A stretch of DNA of 7,354 nt, taken from assembly GCA_020444005.1 (NCBI GenBank), contig JAHLLU010000098.1, positions 1-7,354 of the forward strand, in the 5' to 3' direction. Each line of letters starts with the position of its first letter. Within the stretch, counting starts at the first letter, position 1. Positions 1-5,546 of the stretch are shown piece after piece. Source of the stretch: an archaeon. Lineage in GTDB: Archaea > Thermoproteota > Bathyarchaeia > TCS64. The position numbers and the translations under genes are program-made. The notes under the pieces are model-generated. The model ran no database searches. It was given only the letters and a program-made list of their open reading frames with translations, and was not told the DNA's origin.

Positions 1-50
1 ACGGGATTTGACTTGTTGCAATGCGGGCAAAGGAAGTATTTAGTTGTCAT
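1..50 (-). CDS. Zinc-ribbon protein, N-terminal fragment (cut by left edge)
   Basis: Reading leftward from an ATG at 50-48, the frame stays open to the window edge and gives MTTKYFLCPHCNKSNPV. The Cys-Pro-His-Cys pair at residues 8-11, preceded by aromatic residues, looks like the first knuckle of a zinc ribbon; the second Cys pair would lie outside the window. It faces away from tfb across a 233-bp AT-rich region, a natural place for a divergent promoter. An AT-rich box (reverse complement of 74-83, CGATTAATAC) lies about 27 nt upstream of the ATG, which would suit a leaderless mRNA; no Shine-Dalgarno motif is visible. Function cannot be assigned from 16 complete codons. An alternative reading, the tail of a plus-strand gene ending at TAG 61-63, has no recognisable motif and is less attractive. 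Confidence 0.45.
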   Translation of the reverse strand, partial: MTTKYFLCPHCNKSNP

Positions 51-283
51 TTGTATTAAATAGGGTTTGACAAGTATTAATCGTATTGATTTTACTAGAG
101 TTTTATGAAAAAAAATATTTTTTAATGCAATTTTTCCAATAAAATATTATTATTTTTTTAGCGTATTTTCTGTTTTTTTATATCTTTTTTGGGTTTTTAC
201 CAAGATCTTTTTTCAGCTTCTGTATCATTAGCAGAGCCTTCATAAGTGATAACGTACCTTTTACTGTGTTCTAGAGTGATTAT
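51..283. promoter_or_regulatory. AT-rich divergent intergenic region with a T-tract ladder
   Basis: No gene is visible here. The plus strand carries repeated T-tracts: T6 at 118-123, T5 at 131-135, T7 at 153-159, T7 at 173-179, T6 at 185-190, T5 at 194-198 and T6 at 208-213, plus an A8 at 108-115. The best TATA match on the plus strand is TTTATATC at 177-184, but it would give tfb a leader of about 75 nt running through several T-tracts. A weaker candidate, TTCATAAG at 239-246, would give a leader of about 15 nt that contains the ribosome-binding motif. Archaeal RNA polymerase stops at oligo-T, so the tracts could insulate tfb from upstream transcription. Which box is used cannot be settled from sequence. 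Confidence 0.5.
273..280 (+). promoter_or_regulatory. Ribosome-binding motif supporting the TTG start of tfb
   Basis: AGAGTGAT contains GTGAT, which pairs with the 3' end of archaeal 16S rRNA (consensus GGAGGTGAT). It ends three bases before the TTG at 284, the usual place for this distal part of the motif. It supports TTG 284 as the real start, since no ATG occurs between here and the zinc ribbon. Confidence 0.45.
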
Positions 284-1210
284 TTGCTAATATCTGAAGA
301 AGAAAATCAACTAAGATGCAGCGAATGTAACAACACGAAACTGCATCTGGACCCAGAAAACGGTGAACTGGTATGTGCAAGATGCGGCACAGTTGTCTCA
401 GAAAAACAAATCAGCATGATGCCTGAATGGAGAGCCTTCAACCAAGTTCAAAGAGAAACATTACCAAGAACAGGAAGCCCCATGACCTTAACCATTCACG
501 ACAAGGGGTTATCAACATCAATTGGGTGGAGAAACACTGATTACGCGGGTAAGAGGCTAAACCCAGAGACACGAAACAAGCTCTACAGGCTCCGCAAGTG
601 GAACCGTAGGAGCAAGATCACTGATTCATACAACCGGAATCTATCTCAAGCTTTGAGCATGATGACAAAGCTCAGCAATAAGCTGAATCTACCCCGCAAC
701 GTACTGGAGACCAGCTCAATGATATACAGAAAAGCCCTCAAGACCAACCTCATACGCGGCAGAACAATCCAATGCGTGGTAGTAGCATCACTATACACTG
801 CTTGCAGACAGTGTCACATAGTCAGATCACTTACTGATGTGGCTGAGGCTGCGAACATCCCAAGAAAAACCGCAGCACGCAACTACAGGTTTCTGAGACA
901 GAAACTCGACATCGATGTTCCAAGAGTCCAGAGAACAGGATACATTAACAGACTCGTCTCTCAGCTAGGTCTCTATGGACAGACTGAGATGCTTGCCATG
1001 AAGATTCTTGAAGAGGCTTCAAAGAAGAACTTCACACATGGAAGAAGCCCAGCGGGAATAGCGGCAGCATGTGTCTATGTAAGCAGCAGAATTACAGACG
1101 AGCAACTGACACAGCATCAGGTTGCTTGCGTAGCTCAGGTAACAGAAGTAACCATTCGAAACAGATACAAGGAACTTGTCCAGAAACTGGATATTGAGAT
1201 AAACGTCTAA
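284..1210 (+). CDS. tfb: Transcription initiation factor B (TFB/TFIIB)
   Basis: TFB bridges TBP bound at the TATA box and RNA polymerase, and reads the BRE next to the TATA box to set the direction of transcription. The 308-residue product has the full family layout and usual length. An N-terminal zinc ribbon carries Cys12, Cys15, Cys31 and Cys34. The B-reader/B-linker segment includes the family motif TGSPMTLTIHDKGLSTSIG (63-81). Two cyclin-like repeats follow, roughly 115-210 and 218-305. The last repeat ends in the BRE-contacting helix with TEVTIRNRYKEL (287-298). The start is TTG 284, preceded by GTGAT; no in-frame ATG would retain the zinc ribbon. The stop TAA overlaps the stop of the convergent gene by 4 nt. 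Many archaea have several TFB paralogues, so this may be a general or a specialised copy. Confidence 0.97.
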   Translation: MLISEEENQLRCSECNNTKLHLDPENGELVCARCGTVVSEKQISMMPEWRAFNQVQRETLPRTGSPMTLTIHDKGLSTSIGWRNTDYAGKRLNPETRNKLYRLRKWNRRSKITDSYNRNLSQALSMMTKLSNKLNLPRNVLETSSMIYRKALKTNLIRGRTIQCVVVASLYTACRQCHIVRSLTDVAEAANIPRKTAARNYRFLRQKLDIDVPRVQRTGYINRLVSQLGLYGQTEMLAMKILEEASKKNFTHGRSPAGIAAACVYVSSRITDEQLTQHQVACVAQVTEVTIRNRYKELVQKLDIEINV

Positions 1211-1629
1211 GCGTTTGTCCAAGACTCTATATTTGGATACTTTATATCATCAAGGTCAAGTCTACCCCTGACAGAAAGATATTCCCCTACAGGGTGCTCT
1301 TTCACTTGAAGCAAGTGAATTTTCAACCCACTGATATCCAAGATATGGTCATAGAAACTCTCACGTCTATACACCGAGATGACCCTGCCATAATACCAGT
1401 TACCAGAGACACCTCGGGCGCTACTATTACTTGGTTCAACACTCGTCGCCATCAAGCTAAGCTTCAACTCATGAATCTCCCCCGAAGCATACTCAGGAGC
1501 AATCATATCAGGGTCAAAGACGCTTGCGGTGCTTCCCCCGAACTCGATGTGAATCCACTGGTCAAAAACAGTGCCATCAAGGGATGCGCCTGGCTCAACC
1601 CGCACCACACGGACGATGTTGAACACCAT
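1207..1629 (-). CDS. Hypothetical protein, small and probably all-beta (OB-like)
   Basis: I do not recognise a family. The 140-residue product has no signal peptide, membrane segment or cysteine. It alternates short hydrophobic strands with turns: a strand at the N-terminus (VFNIVRVVRV), WIHIEF, IHELKLSLMATSV, NWYYGRVISVY, HILDISGLKIHLLQV and EYLSVRGRLDL. The closing Gly-Glu-Tyr-Leu-x-Val-x-Gly-x-Leu pattern resembles the last strands of an OB-fold or small beta-barrel, which might bind nucleic acid or protein; that is inference only. It starts at ATG 1629-1627 with a TATA-like box about 26 nt upstream and no ribosome-binding motif, so a leaderless mRNA is likely. It is convergent with tfb, sharing 4 nt at the stops, and divergent from the VIT1-like gene. 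A longer plus-strand reading frame covers the same DNA but looks less like protein and runs through this gene's promoter. Confidence 0.7.
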   Translation of the reverse strand: MVFNIVRVVRVEPGASLDGTVFDQWIHIEFGGSTASVFDPDMIAPEYASGEIHELKLSLMATSVEPSNSSARGVSGNWYYGRVISVYRRESFYDHILDISGLKIHLLQVKEHPVGEYLSVRGRLDLDDIKYPNIESWTNA

Positions 1630-1650
1630 GTTTCAACTGTGCCTCACACC

Positions 1651-1659
1651 AAATATAAG
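1651..1659 (-). promoter_or_regulatory. TATA-like box for the 140-residue hypothetical gene
   Basis: On the minus strand this reads CTTATATTT, close to the archaeal TTTATATA consensus. Its centre lies about 26 nt upstream of the ATG at 1629, which predicts a transcript starting at or next to the start codon. A second box, ATATAAAA (complement of 1684-1691), lies further upstream and is an alternative. Confidence 0.45.
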
Positions 1660-1719
1660 AGTCTATGGTCTTGGATTCATAACTTTTATATGGTTACATT
1701 GGTCATGGCTGATGAGTGC

Positions 1720-1727
1720 TATAAATC
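1720..1727 (+). promoter_or_regulatory. TATA-like box for the VIT1/CCC1-like gene
   Basis: TATAAATC on the plus strand lies about 60 bp before the GTG start. Transcription would begin near 1748, leaving a leader of about 38 nt that includes the AGGA motif at 1772. The alternative TTTATAT at 1685-1691 would give a leader of roughly 70 nt. Confidence 0.4.
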
Positions 1728-1771
1728 AGATGAAGAGCCCCTTTATTCGATACATGGCTCAGAGTTCACTC

Positions 1772-1779
1772 AGGAATGA
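1772..1779 (+). promoter_or_regulatory. Weak ribosome-binding motif before the GTG start at 1786
   Basis: AGGAATGA partly matches the archaeal AGGAGGTGA. The AGGA lies ten bases before GTG 1786. An in-frame TGA at 1777-1779 sits inside the motif, so GTG 1786 is the most upstream start this frame can use. Confidence 0.4.
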
Positions 1780-1785
1780 ATTCTA

Positions 1786-2418
1786 GTGGACGAGTCTGCA
1801 GAGGATGGGCAACGCGAAAATGGCATAGCCCAAGGAATACGCGGAAAATTCTCAGAACTAACCCAGTACCTAGCGGTAACTGGAGCAAACAAGATTATCA
1901 GACGATACTTTGCCATGAACGCCTTCGACGGCGCCATGACCAGCCTAGGAGTAGTGATGGGATCATGGCTTGGGAATATAACAGACCCACGGAGTACAAT
2001 AGGCGTTATTATCACAAGCGGTGTAGCCATGATGGTCAGCGGTTTCAGCGGCACCTACATGACAGAGAGCGCGGAGCGCAACCACAGCCTAAACGAATTA
2101 GAAGACGCTATGCTAGTAGACCTTGATGACACCATATATGGACAGGCAGGTAAGTTTGTGTCCTTATTCGCTGCGTTTGTAGACGGCTCAGCACCCTTCT
2201 TAGCCTCAATCCCAGCGGTCATACCGTTTCTACTAGTACCAAGCCTATTGGCAATTCGAGCAGCTTACATAATCTCAGCAGCAGCTTGTATGATTAGCCT
2301 ATTCGCGCTAGGTGTCTATCTAGCTACGATCAGCGGAGAGAATCTGTTGGTAAGTGGAATAAAGATGGTTATATCAGGAATAGCAGTCGCCATAATAGCG
2401 CTGCTTCTAGGACACTAG
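1786..2418 (+). CDS. VIT1/CCC1-family membrane protein (putative Fe/Mn transporter)
   Basis: The 210-residue product fits the VIT1/CCC1 family, whose studied members move Fe2+ or Mn2+ out of the cytosol. A 40-residue soluble N-terminus leads into the conserved RRYFAMNAFDGAMTSLG segment (39-55). About five membrane helices follow: roughly 47-64, 72-92, 123-150, 155-181 and 187-208. Between helices 2 and 3 lies the charged cytosolic loop TESAERNHSLNELEDAML (93-110), where family members bind metal. Asp48 aligns by eye with the transport-pathway Asp of plant VIT1, but the pathway Met seems replaced by Gly near residue 86, a pattern I associate with the archaeal branch; the transported ion is therefore unproven. 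GTG 1786 is chosen because a stop lies just upstream and the next start codons would cut into conserved sequence. The TAG stop overlaps the rli1 stop by 4 nt. Confidence 0.85.
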   Translation: MDESAEDGQRENGIAQGIRGKFSELTQYLAVTGANKIIRRYFAMNAFDGAMTSLGVVMGSWLGNITDPRSTIGVIITSGVAMMVSGFSGTYMTESAERNHSLNELEDAMLVDLDDTIYGQAGKFVSLFAAFVDGSAPFLASIPAVIPFLLVPSLLAIRAAYIISAAACMISLFALGVYLATISGENLLVSGIKMVISGIAVAIIALLLGH

Positions 2419-4193
2419 GCGCTATAATAATAGCGTCCACTCTGTTTTTGCTCACGATCTAATCGGCTGTCAGGCTTGTTTACTCTTGGACGCTTTGTAT
2501 CACCGTCTCGCCTGAAGGTTACATCCATCTGCTCAAGGAAAGTATTCATTCCATCCTCAAGGCTCTGGGGGTTACCCGCGTGACCGTATTTTCCTGACTC
2601 ACCGTCGAATACCATGATCTTGTCCGCGATAAAGTCCTGTGTCACGATATCGTGTTCAACTACGAATGCTGTGACGCCACGCATCTTTGTGATCCGCCTG
2701 ATGGCTCGTGCTACTGCTAGTCGTTCTTCTACGTCGAGGTATGCGCTGGGCTCGTCCAGCAGATAAATATCTGCGTCCCGACTCAGACACTCCGCGATAG
2801 CTACTCGTTGAAGCTCCCCGCCGCTCAGGATACTTACTTCTTTGTCCAGCATCCGCTTAACATGCAATGGTTCAATGATCTCAGCCCTGTACCAGTTCTC
2901 AACATATTTTGTACCCGCTGCCTTTCGCAGTACTTGTTCCGCTGTACCCTCAAAGTTTGCCGTGATATACTGGGGCTTGTAACTGACCTTGATCTCTGGA
3001 TTTGTCACCTGCCCCTCTGTGGGTTCCTCTACCCCCGCGAGCATCCTGACAAACGTAGTCTTACCTATACCGTTCATACCTAGGATACCGACAACTTCAC
3101 CCATGCCAATGCCTCCAGCGTCAACTTCAAGCTTGAAGCTATCGTAATCCATCTTGAGGTCGGTCCACTCAAGTATGTTGTAGGTGGCTGTTTGTTGTTC
3201 CTGGGGGGGTTTCTCGTGGAATACTATTGGGCTCTGTCTGAATCTGACGTTTTCATCTGGGATGTACCCGTTGATGTAGATGTTGATGCCTTCTCGGACG
3301 CTGTGAACATTAGACACAATACCATAGACATCAGGCTCACCGTATAGGATGAAAATCTCGTCACTCATATAGTCCAGAACAGCTAGGTCGTGCTCAGCCG
3401 CGATAACCATCCGCTCATCATCAGCGAGCCCCCTGATTATACGGGCAGCCCTTGTACGTTGATAAACATCTAGGAAGCTACTGGGCTCGTCAAAGAGATA
3501 CACTGGCGCGTCTCGTATGATGGCCGTGGCGATGGCTACTCGTTGAAGCTCACCGCCGCTTAAAACAGTGAGATCACGGTCAAGCAGATGCCCTAGTTCT
3601 AGGTCATCTACGATCTCGTCTAGTACGCCTCTTTCATCCAGTTTCTCAAGCAGTTCCCCGGTTTTTCCTTTGACTACTTTGGGTATCTTGTCAACGTATT
3701 GGGGCTTGTGGATTGCCTTAAAGTCGCCACCGTAGACACCCTCAAAGTACTCATGCATTGGTGTCCCAATGTAGTGTTCGATTACCTCTTCCTTAGTGGG
3801 TGGTTCATCGAATTTTCCAAAGTTAGGTATGAGTTCTCCTGCGAGAACCCTTAGTAGCGTTGATTTTCCGATACCGTTTCGCCCTAGTAGCCCAACAACG
3901 CTGCCTTGTCTGGGTTTTGGTATCCTGTAGAGTGTGAAGCTGTTTGGTCCGAACCTGTGGAGGTGCTCTGATTCCAGTGCATCCGGTAGGTTGACTATGC
4001 TCAAGGCGTCAAATGGGCATTTTTTAACGCATATTCCGCAACCGCTACAGATGTACTCTGATACGTATGCCTTGCCGTCTGTGTCTTGTCTTATGGCTTC
4101 TCGTCTTGTTCTTACCATGGGGCAGAACCTGATGCATTCATATGTGCATTTGTCTGGTTTACAGCGTTCCTTGTCTACTACGGCTACACGCAT
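2415..4193 (-). CDS. rli1: Ribosome recycling ATPase ABCE1/Rli1
   Basis: ABCE1 splits ribosomes after termination, working with aRF1/Pelota in the cytosol. The 592-residue product is complete and of normal length. The N-terminal domain holds two [4Fe-4S] sites, with Cys11, 16, 20, 24 and Cys49, 52, 55, 59 (CSGCGICVKKCP). The first ATPase domain has Walker A GRNGIGKST (104-112), signature LSGGELQR (211-218), Walker B YLFDEP (232-237) and switch His268. The second has Walker A GMNGIGKTT (372-380), LSGGELQR (456-463), YLLDEP (477-482) and His514. The C-terminus keeps the family's RPRVNKPDSRLDREQK block and ends in GRYYYSA. All catalytic motifs are intact, as expected for an essential gene. The ATG at 4193 has AGGTG seven bases upstream and a TATA box 37-44 nt upstream. 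It is convergent with the VIT1-like gene and divergent from the coiled-coil gene. Confidence 0.98.
   Translation of the reverse strand: MRVAVVDKERCKPDKCTYECIRFCPMVRTRREAIRQDTDGKAYVSEYICSGCGICVKKCPFDALSIVNLPDALESEHLHRFGPNSFTLYRIPKPRQGSVVGLLGRNGIGKSTLLRVLAGELIPNFGKFDEPPTKEEVIEHYIGTPMHEYFEGVYGGDFKAIHKPQYVDKIPKVVKGKTGELLEKLDERGVLDEIVDDLELGHLLDRDLTVLSGGELQRVAIATAIIRDAPVYLFDEPSSFLDVYQRTRAARIIRGLADDERMVIAAEHDLAVLDYMSDEIFILYGEPDVYGIVSNVHSVREGINIYINGYIPDENVRFRQSPIVFHEKPPQEQQTATYNILEWTDLKMDYDSFKLEVDAGGIGMGEVVGILGMNGIGKTTFVRMLAGVEEPTEGQVTNPEIKVSYKPQYITANFEGTAEQVLRKAAGTKYVENWYRAEIIEPLHVKRMLDKEVSILSGGELQRVAIAECLSRDADIYLLDEPSAYLDVEERLAVARAIRRITKMRGVTAFVVEHDIVTQDFIADKIMVFDGESGKYGHAGNPQSLEDGMNTFLEQMDVTFRRDGDTKRPRVNKPDSRLDREQKQSGRYYYSA
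2420..2449 (+). terminator. Candidate terminator of the VIT1-like gene inside the rli1 3' end
   Basis: CGCTAT and ATAGCG (2420-2425, 2430-2435) form a 6-bp stem with a 4-nt loop two bases after the VIT1-like stop, followed by T5 at 2445-2449. On the other strand the same bases encode the conserved Arg-Tyr-Tyr-Tyr-Ser-Ala end of Rli1, so the hairpin could be a by-product of coding. Archaeal termination depends mainly on the T-tract, which here is short. Confidence 0.3.
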
Positions 4194-4200
4194 CGCTTGG

Positions 4201-4208
4201 CACCTTTT
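4201..4208 (-). promoter_or_regulatory. Ribosome-binding site of rli1
   Basis: On the minus strand this reads AAAAGGTG, a good match to the archaeal AGGTG core, seven bases before the ATG at 4193. It is the clearest ribosome-binding site in the window and fixes the rli1 start. Confidence 0.6.
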
Positions 4209-4229
4209 CGCTGAATATCCAGCGGCGGA

Positions 4230-4237
4230 TTATATAA
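4230..4237. promoter_or_regulatory. Palindromic TATA box between rli1 and the coiled-coil gene
   Basis: TTATATAA is its own reverse complement and is the best TATA match in this 95-bp gap. Leftward it would start rli1 mRNA near 4207, leaving a leader of about 14 nt containing the AGGTG site. Rightward it would start near 4260, leaving about 29 nt before the ATG at 4289. A second TATA-like string, TATAAATTA at 4277-4285, is too close to the downstream ATG to serve it. Confidence 0.5.
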
Positions 4238-4288
4238 GGAATAATGAAGACAAACTAGCTTTTATTCACAAAAAAGTATAAATTAATC

Positions 4289-5011
4289 ATGTATAACACG
4301 GTAAAGCCCAAGTTCAGTGAGGCGGTTAAGGTATTGCTTGTTTTATCGTTGATTATTGTGGTTTTCTACCAAAGCCTCGTAATCGATGACTTGGCTAATA
4401 GAATGAATAGGATAGAGTCAGAGGAGAAAGACCTCAATGACTTAACAGACGAGGTACAGAGTTTGGTTGAAAATATTGATGGAGTACTAGTTGAACACGA
4501 TAAAAATATTGGACACCTGTATATACATTTAGAAGACCTTGATGATTACCTTAAGCGTCAGGATGACAGAATAGACGCCCTAGAAGATGAAAACACGGAA
4601 TTATCAGAAATAATCAATAATTTGAACATACGCCTTCTTAACACAACAATAGATAACAACCTGACTCTTACACTACCTATCGTTGAACCCAGAAAAACAC
4701 CGTTCCGAATAGGAGATACTATCGCATGGAACATAGAATCAGAGTATCCACTTGAAGGCGCAATTATCACCACTTGGTTCCCTAACGGTACTATAGCATG
4801 GAAAACAGATGCGTTGACAGATTGGTTTTTCAGGGATAGGCTTTGGACTACAGCGTACTATTCACAAGTATCTAACTCAAAACCCATGTTATTCCTTGAA
4901 CCATATCCATTGGGCAACTATACTTACAGCTTCACCTATAAGGACATCTTTGAGATATACGGAAACTTTGAGGTGCTGGATTCCTGGGAGCAAACTTTAA
5001 AGACCAATTAA
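4289..5011 (+). CDS. Membrane-anchored coiled-coil protein with a sequon-rich outer domain
   Basis: I do not recognise a family. The 240-residue product has a short basic N-terminus (Lys6, Lys8, Lys14), one hydrophobic helix (about 13-32, VKVLLVLSLIIVVFYQSLVI), then a long acidic coiled coil (about 33-115) with leucines and isoleucines at heptad spacing and many Asp/Glu. A beta-rich, tryptophan-containing domain follows (about 120-232), possibly Ig-like. Four N-x-S/T sequons, at Asn118, Asn124, Asn166 and Asn210, all fall after the coiled coil. The lack of a clear signal-peptidase site suggests an uncleaved anchor with the C-terminus outside the cell, so a glycosylated surface stalk-and-head protein is the likely form. 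The start is ATG 4289, with no ribosome-binding motif; the palindromic TATA box upstream may drive it. Its 3' end overlaps the convergent kinase gene by 15 nt. Confidence 0.8.
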   Translation: MYNTVKPKFSEAVKVLLVLSLIIVVFYQSLVIDDLANRMNRIESEEKDLNDLTDEVQSLVENIDGVLVEHDKNIGHLYIHLEDLDDYLKRQDDRIDALEDENTELSEIINNLNIRLLNTTIDNNLTLTLPIVEPRKTPFRIGDTIAWNIESEYPLEGAIITTWFPNGTIAWKTDALTDWFFRDRLWTTAYYSQVSNSKPMLFLEPYPLGNYTYSFTYKDIFEIYGNFEVLDSWEQTLKTN

Positions 5012-5515
5012 CCAAGCTTCAACCTCTTTTGTTGACCGCAGTCTTACAACCAAGATGTGTCTGTACTCAGGTTGAGCAAACAGTTCAGGAAACTCTTTTT
5101 TTCGTCTCCAATAGGTTTTGATGACCCAACGGGGCATACCGTCTGGACCAATAAGTGAGTCCCAGCGCTCCTTGTTACCATTCCACAGCTCCTCACCGCT
5201 GATAATACGAGTTATGGTGCGCTTAATGATACGCCAAAAAACCACCCTGAACGGTAGGTCAAGCCAGATAACAGTATCAGCCCGACCCCAGAGAATATCC
5301 CGCACAGCACGATAGTTACCATCAGCAACCCAAGAATCTCCACCAGCTACCTCAGCAACCTTTTCTCTGAACTCCTCGTCTGGTATCTCGGTCCAGTTCT
5401 GTATCCAGTGAATACTATCAAGCTCAACATGAGACAAACCAAGCCGTTCAGCTATACATGCAGCAACCGTAGTCTTACCAGAACCAGATGTACCAACAAC
5501 CACGATACGCTGCAT
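4997..5515 (-). CDS. FlaR/adenylate-kinase-like P-loop kinase
   Basis: The 172-residue product is a small P-loop kinase of the group often labelled adenylate kinase or DNA topology modulation protein FlaR. Its true substrate is unknown to me. Motifs include Walker A GTSGSGKTT (8-16), an acceptor-side segment LDSIHWIQNW (32-41), WVADGNY (62-68) and the Walker B-like strand VIWLDLP (82-88). An Arg/Lys-rich lid region with EELWNGNKERW follows; I associate that string with bacterial members, so a bacterial origin is possible. The start is placed at ATG 5515. An in-frame ATG at 5590 would add 25 residues not typical of the family, push the Walker A strand away from the N-terminus and overlap the isomerase gene. 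It lies 31 nt after the isomerase stop on the same strand, so co-transcription is likely, though no functional link to sugar use is shown. Confidence 0.82.
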   Translation of the reverse strand: MQRIVVVGTSGSGKTTVAACIAERLGLSHVELDSIHWIQNWTEIPDEEFREKVAEVAGGDSWVADGNYRAVRDILWGRADTVIWLDLPFRVVFWRIIKRTITRIISGEELWNGNKERWDSLIGPDGMPRWVIKTYWRRKKEFPELFAQPEYRHILVVRLRSTKEVEAWLIGL

Positions 5516-5546
5516 AACCAAGAGAAATAGAAATAAGGGATAAGTA

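Noticed and set aside
1..63. Tail of a plus-strand gene ending at TAG 61-63
   Set aside because: The 20 residues show no motif, while the opposite strand gives an ATG-started CxxC zinc-ribbon beginning. The evidence is short, so this is a preference rather than proof.
1294..1779. Plus-strand open frame of 161 codons opposite the 140-residue hypothetical gene
   Set aside because: It has no recognisable motif, irregular composition, and reads through the promoter region of both divergent genes. The minus-strand frame has regular beta-strand patterning and a well-placed TATA box. Only a conservation test would fully exclude it.
1776..2126. Plus-strand open frame of 116 codons overlapping the VIT1-like gene
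   Set aside because: It is a shifted frame rich in Arg with no family features; the VIT1/CCC1 frame has clear membrane helices and conserved motifs.
3934..4281. Plus-strand open frame of 115 codons
   Set aside because: It is a shadow of the rli1 N-terminal coding region, which has intact iron-sulfur and Walker motifs on the minus strand.
4277..4285. TATAAATTA as promoter of the coiled-coil gene
   Set aside because: It ends only three bases before the ATG, whereas an archaeal TATA box should lie about 25 bp upstream of the transcription start.
5096..5102. T7 as terminator of the coiled-coil gene
   Set aside because: It lies 85 nt past the stop, inside the kinase coding region, where the complementary A-run encodes Lys-Lys. 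It may terminate transcription but cannot be separated from coding.
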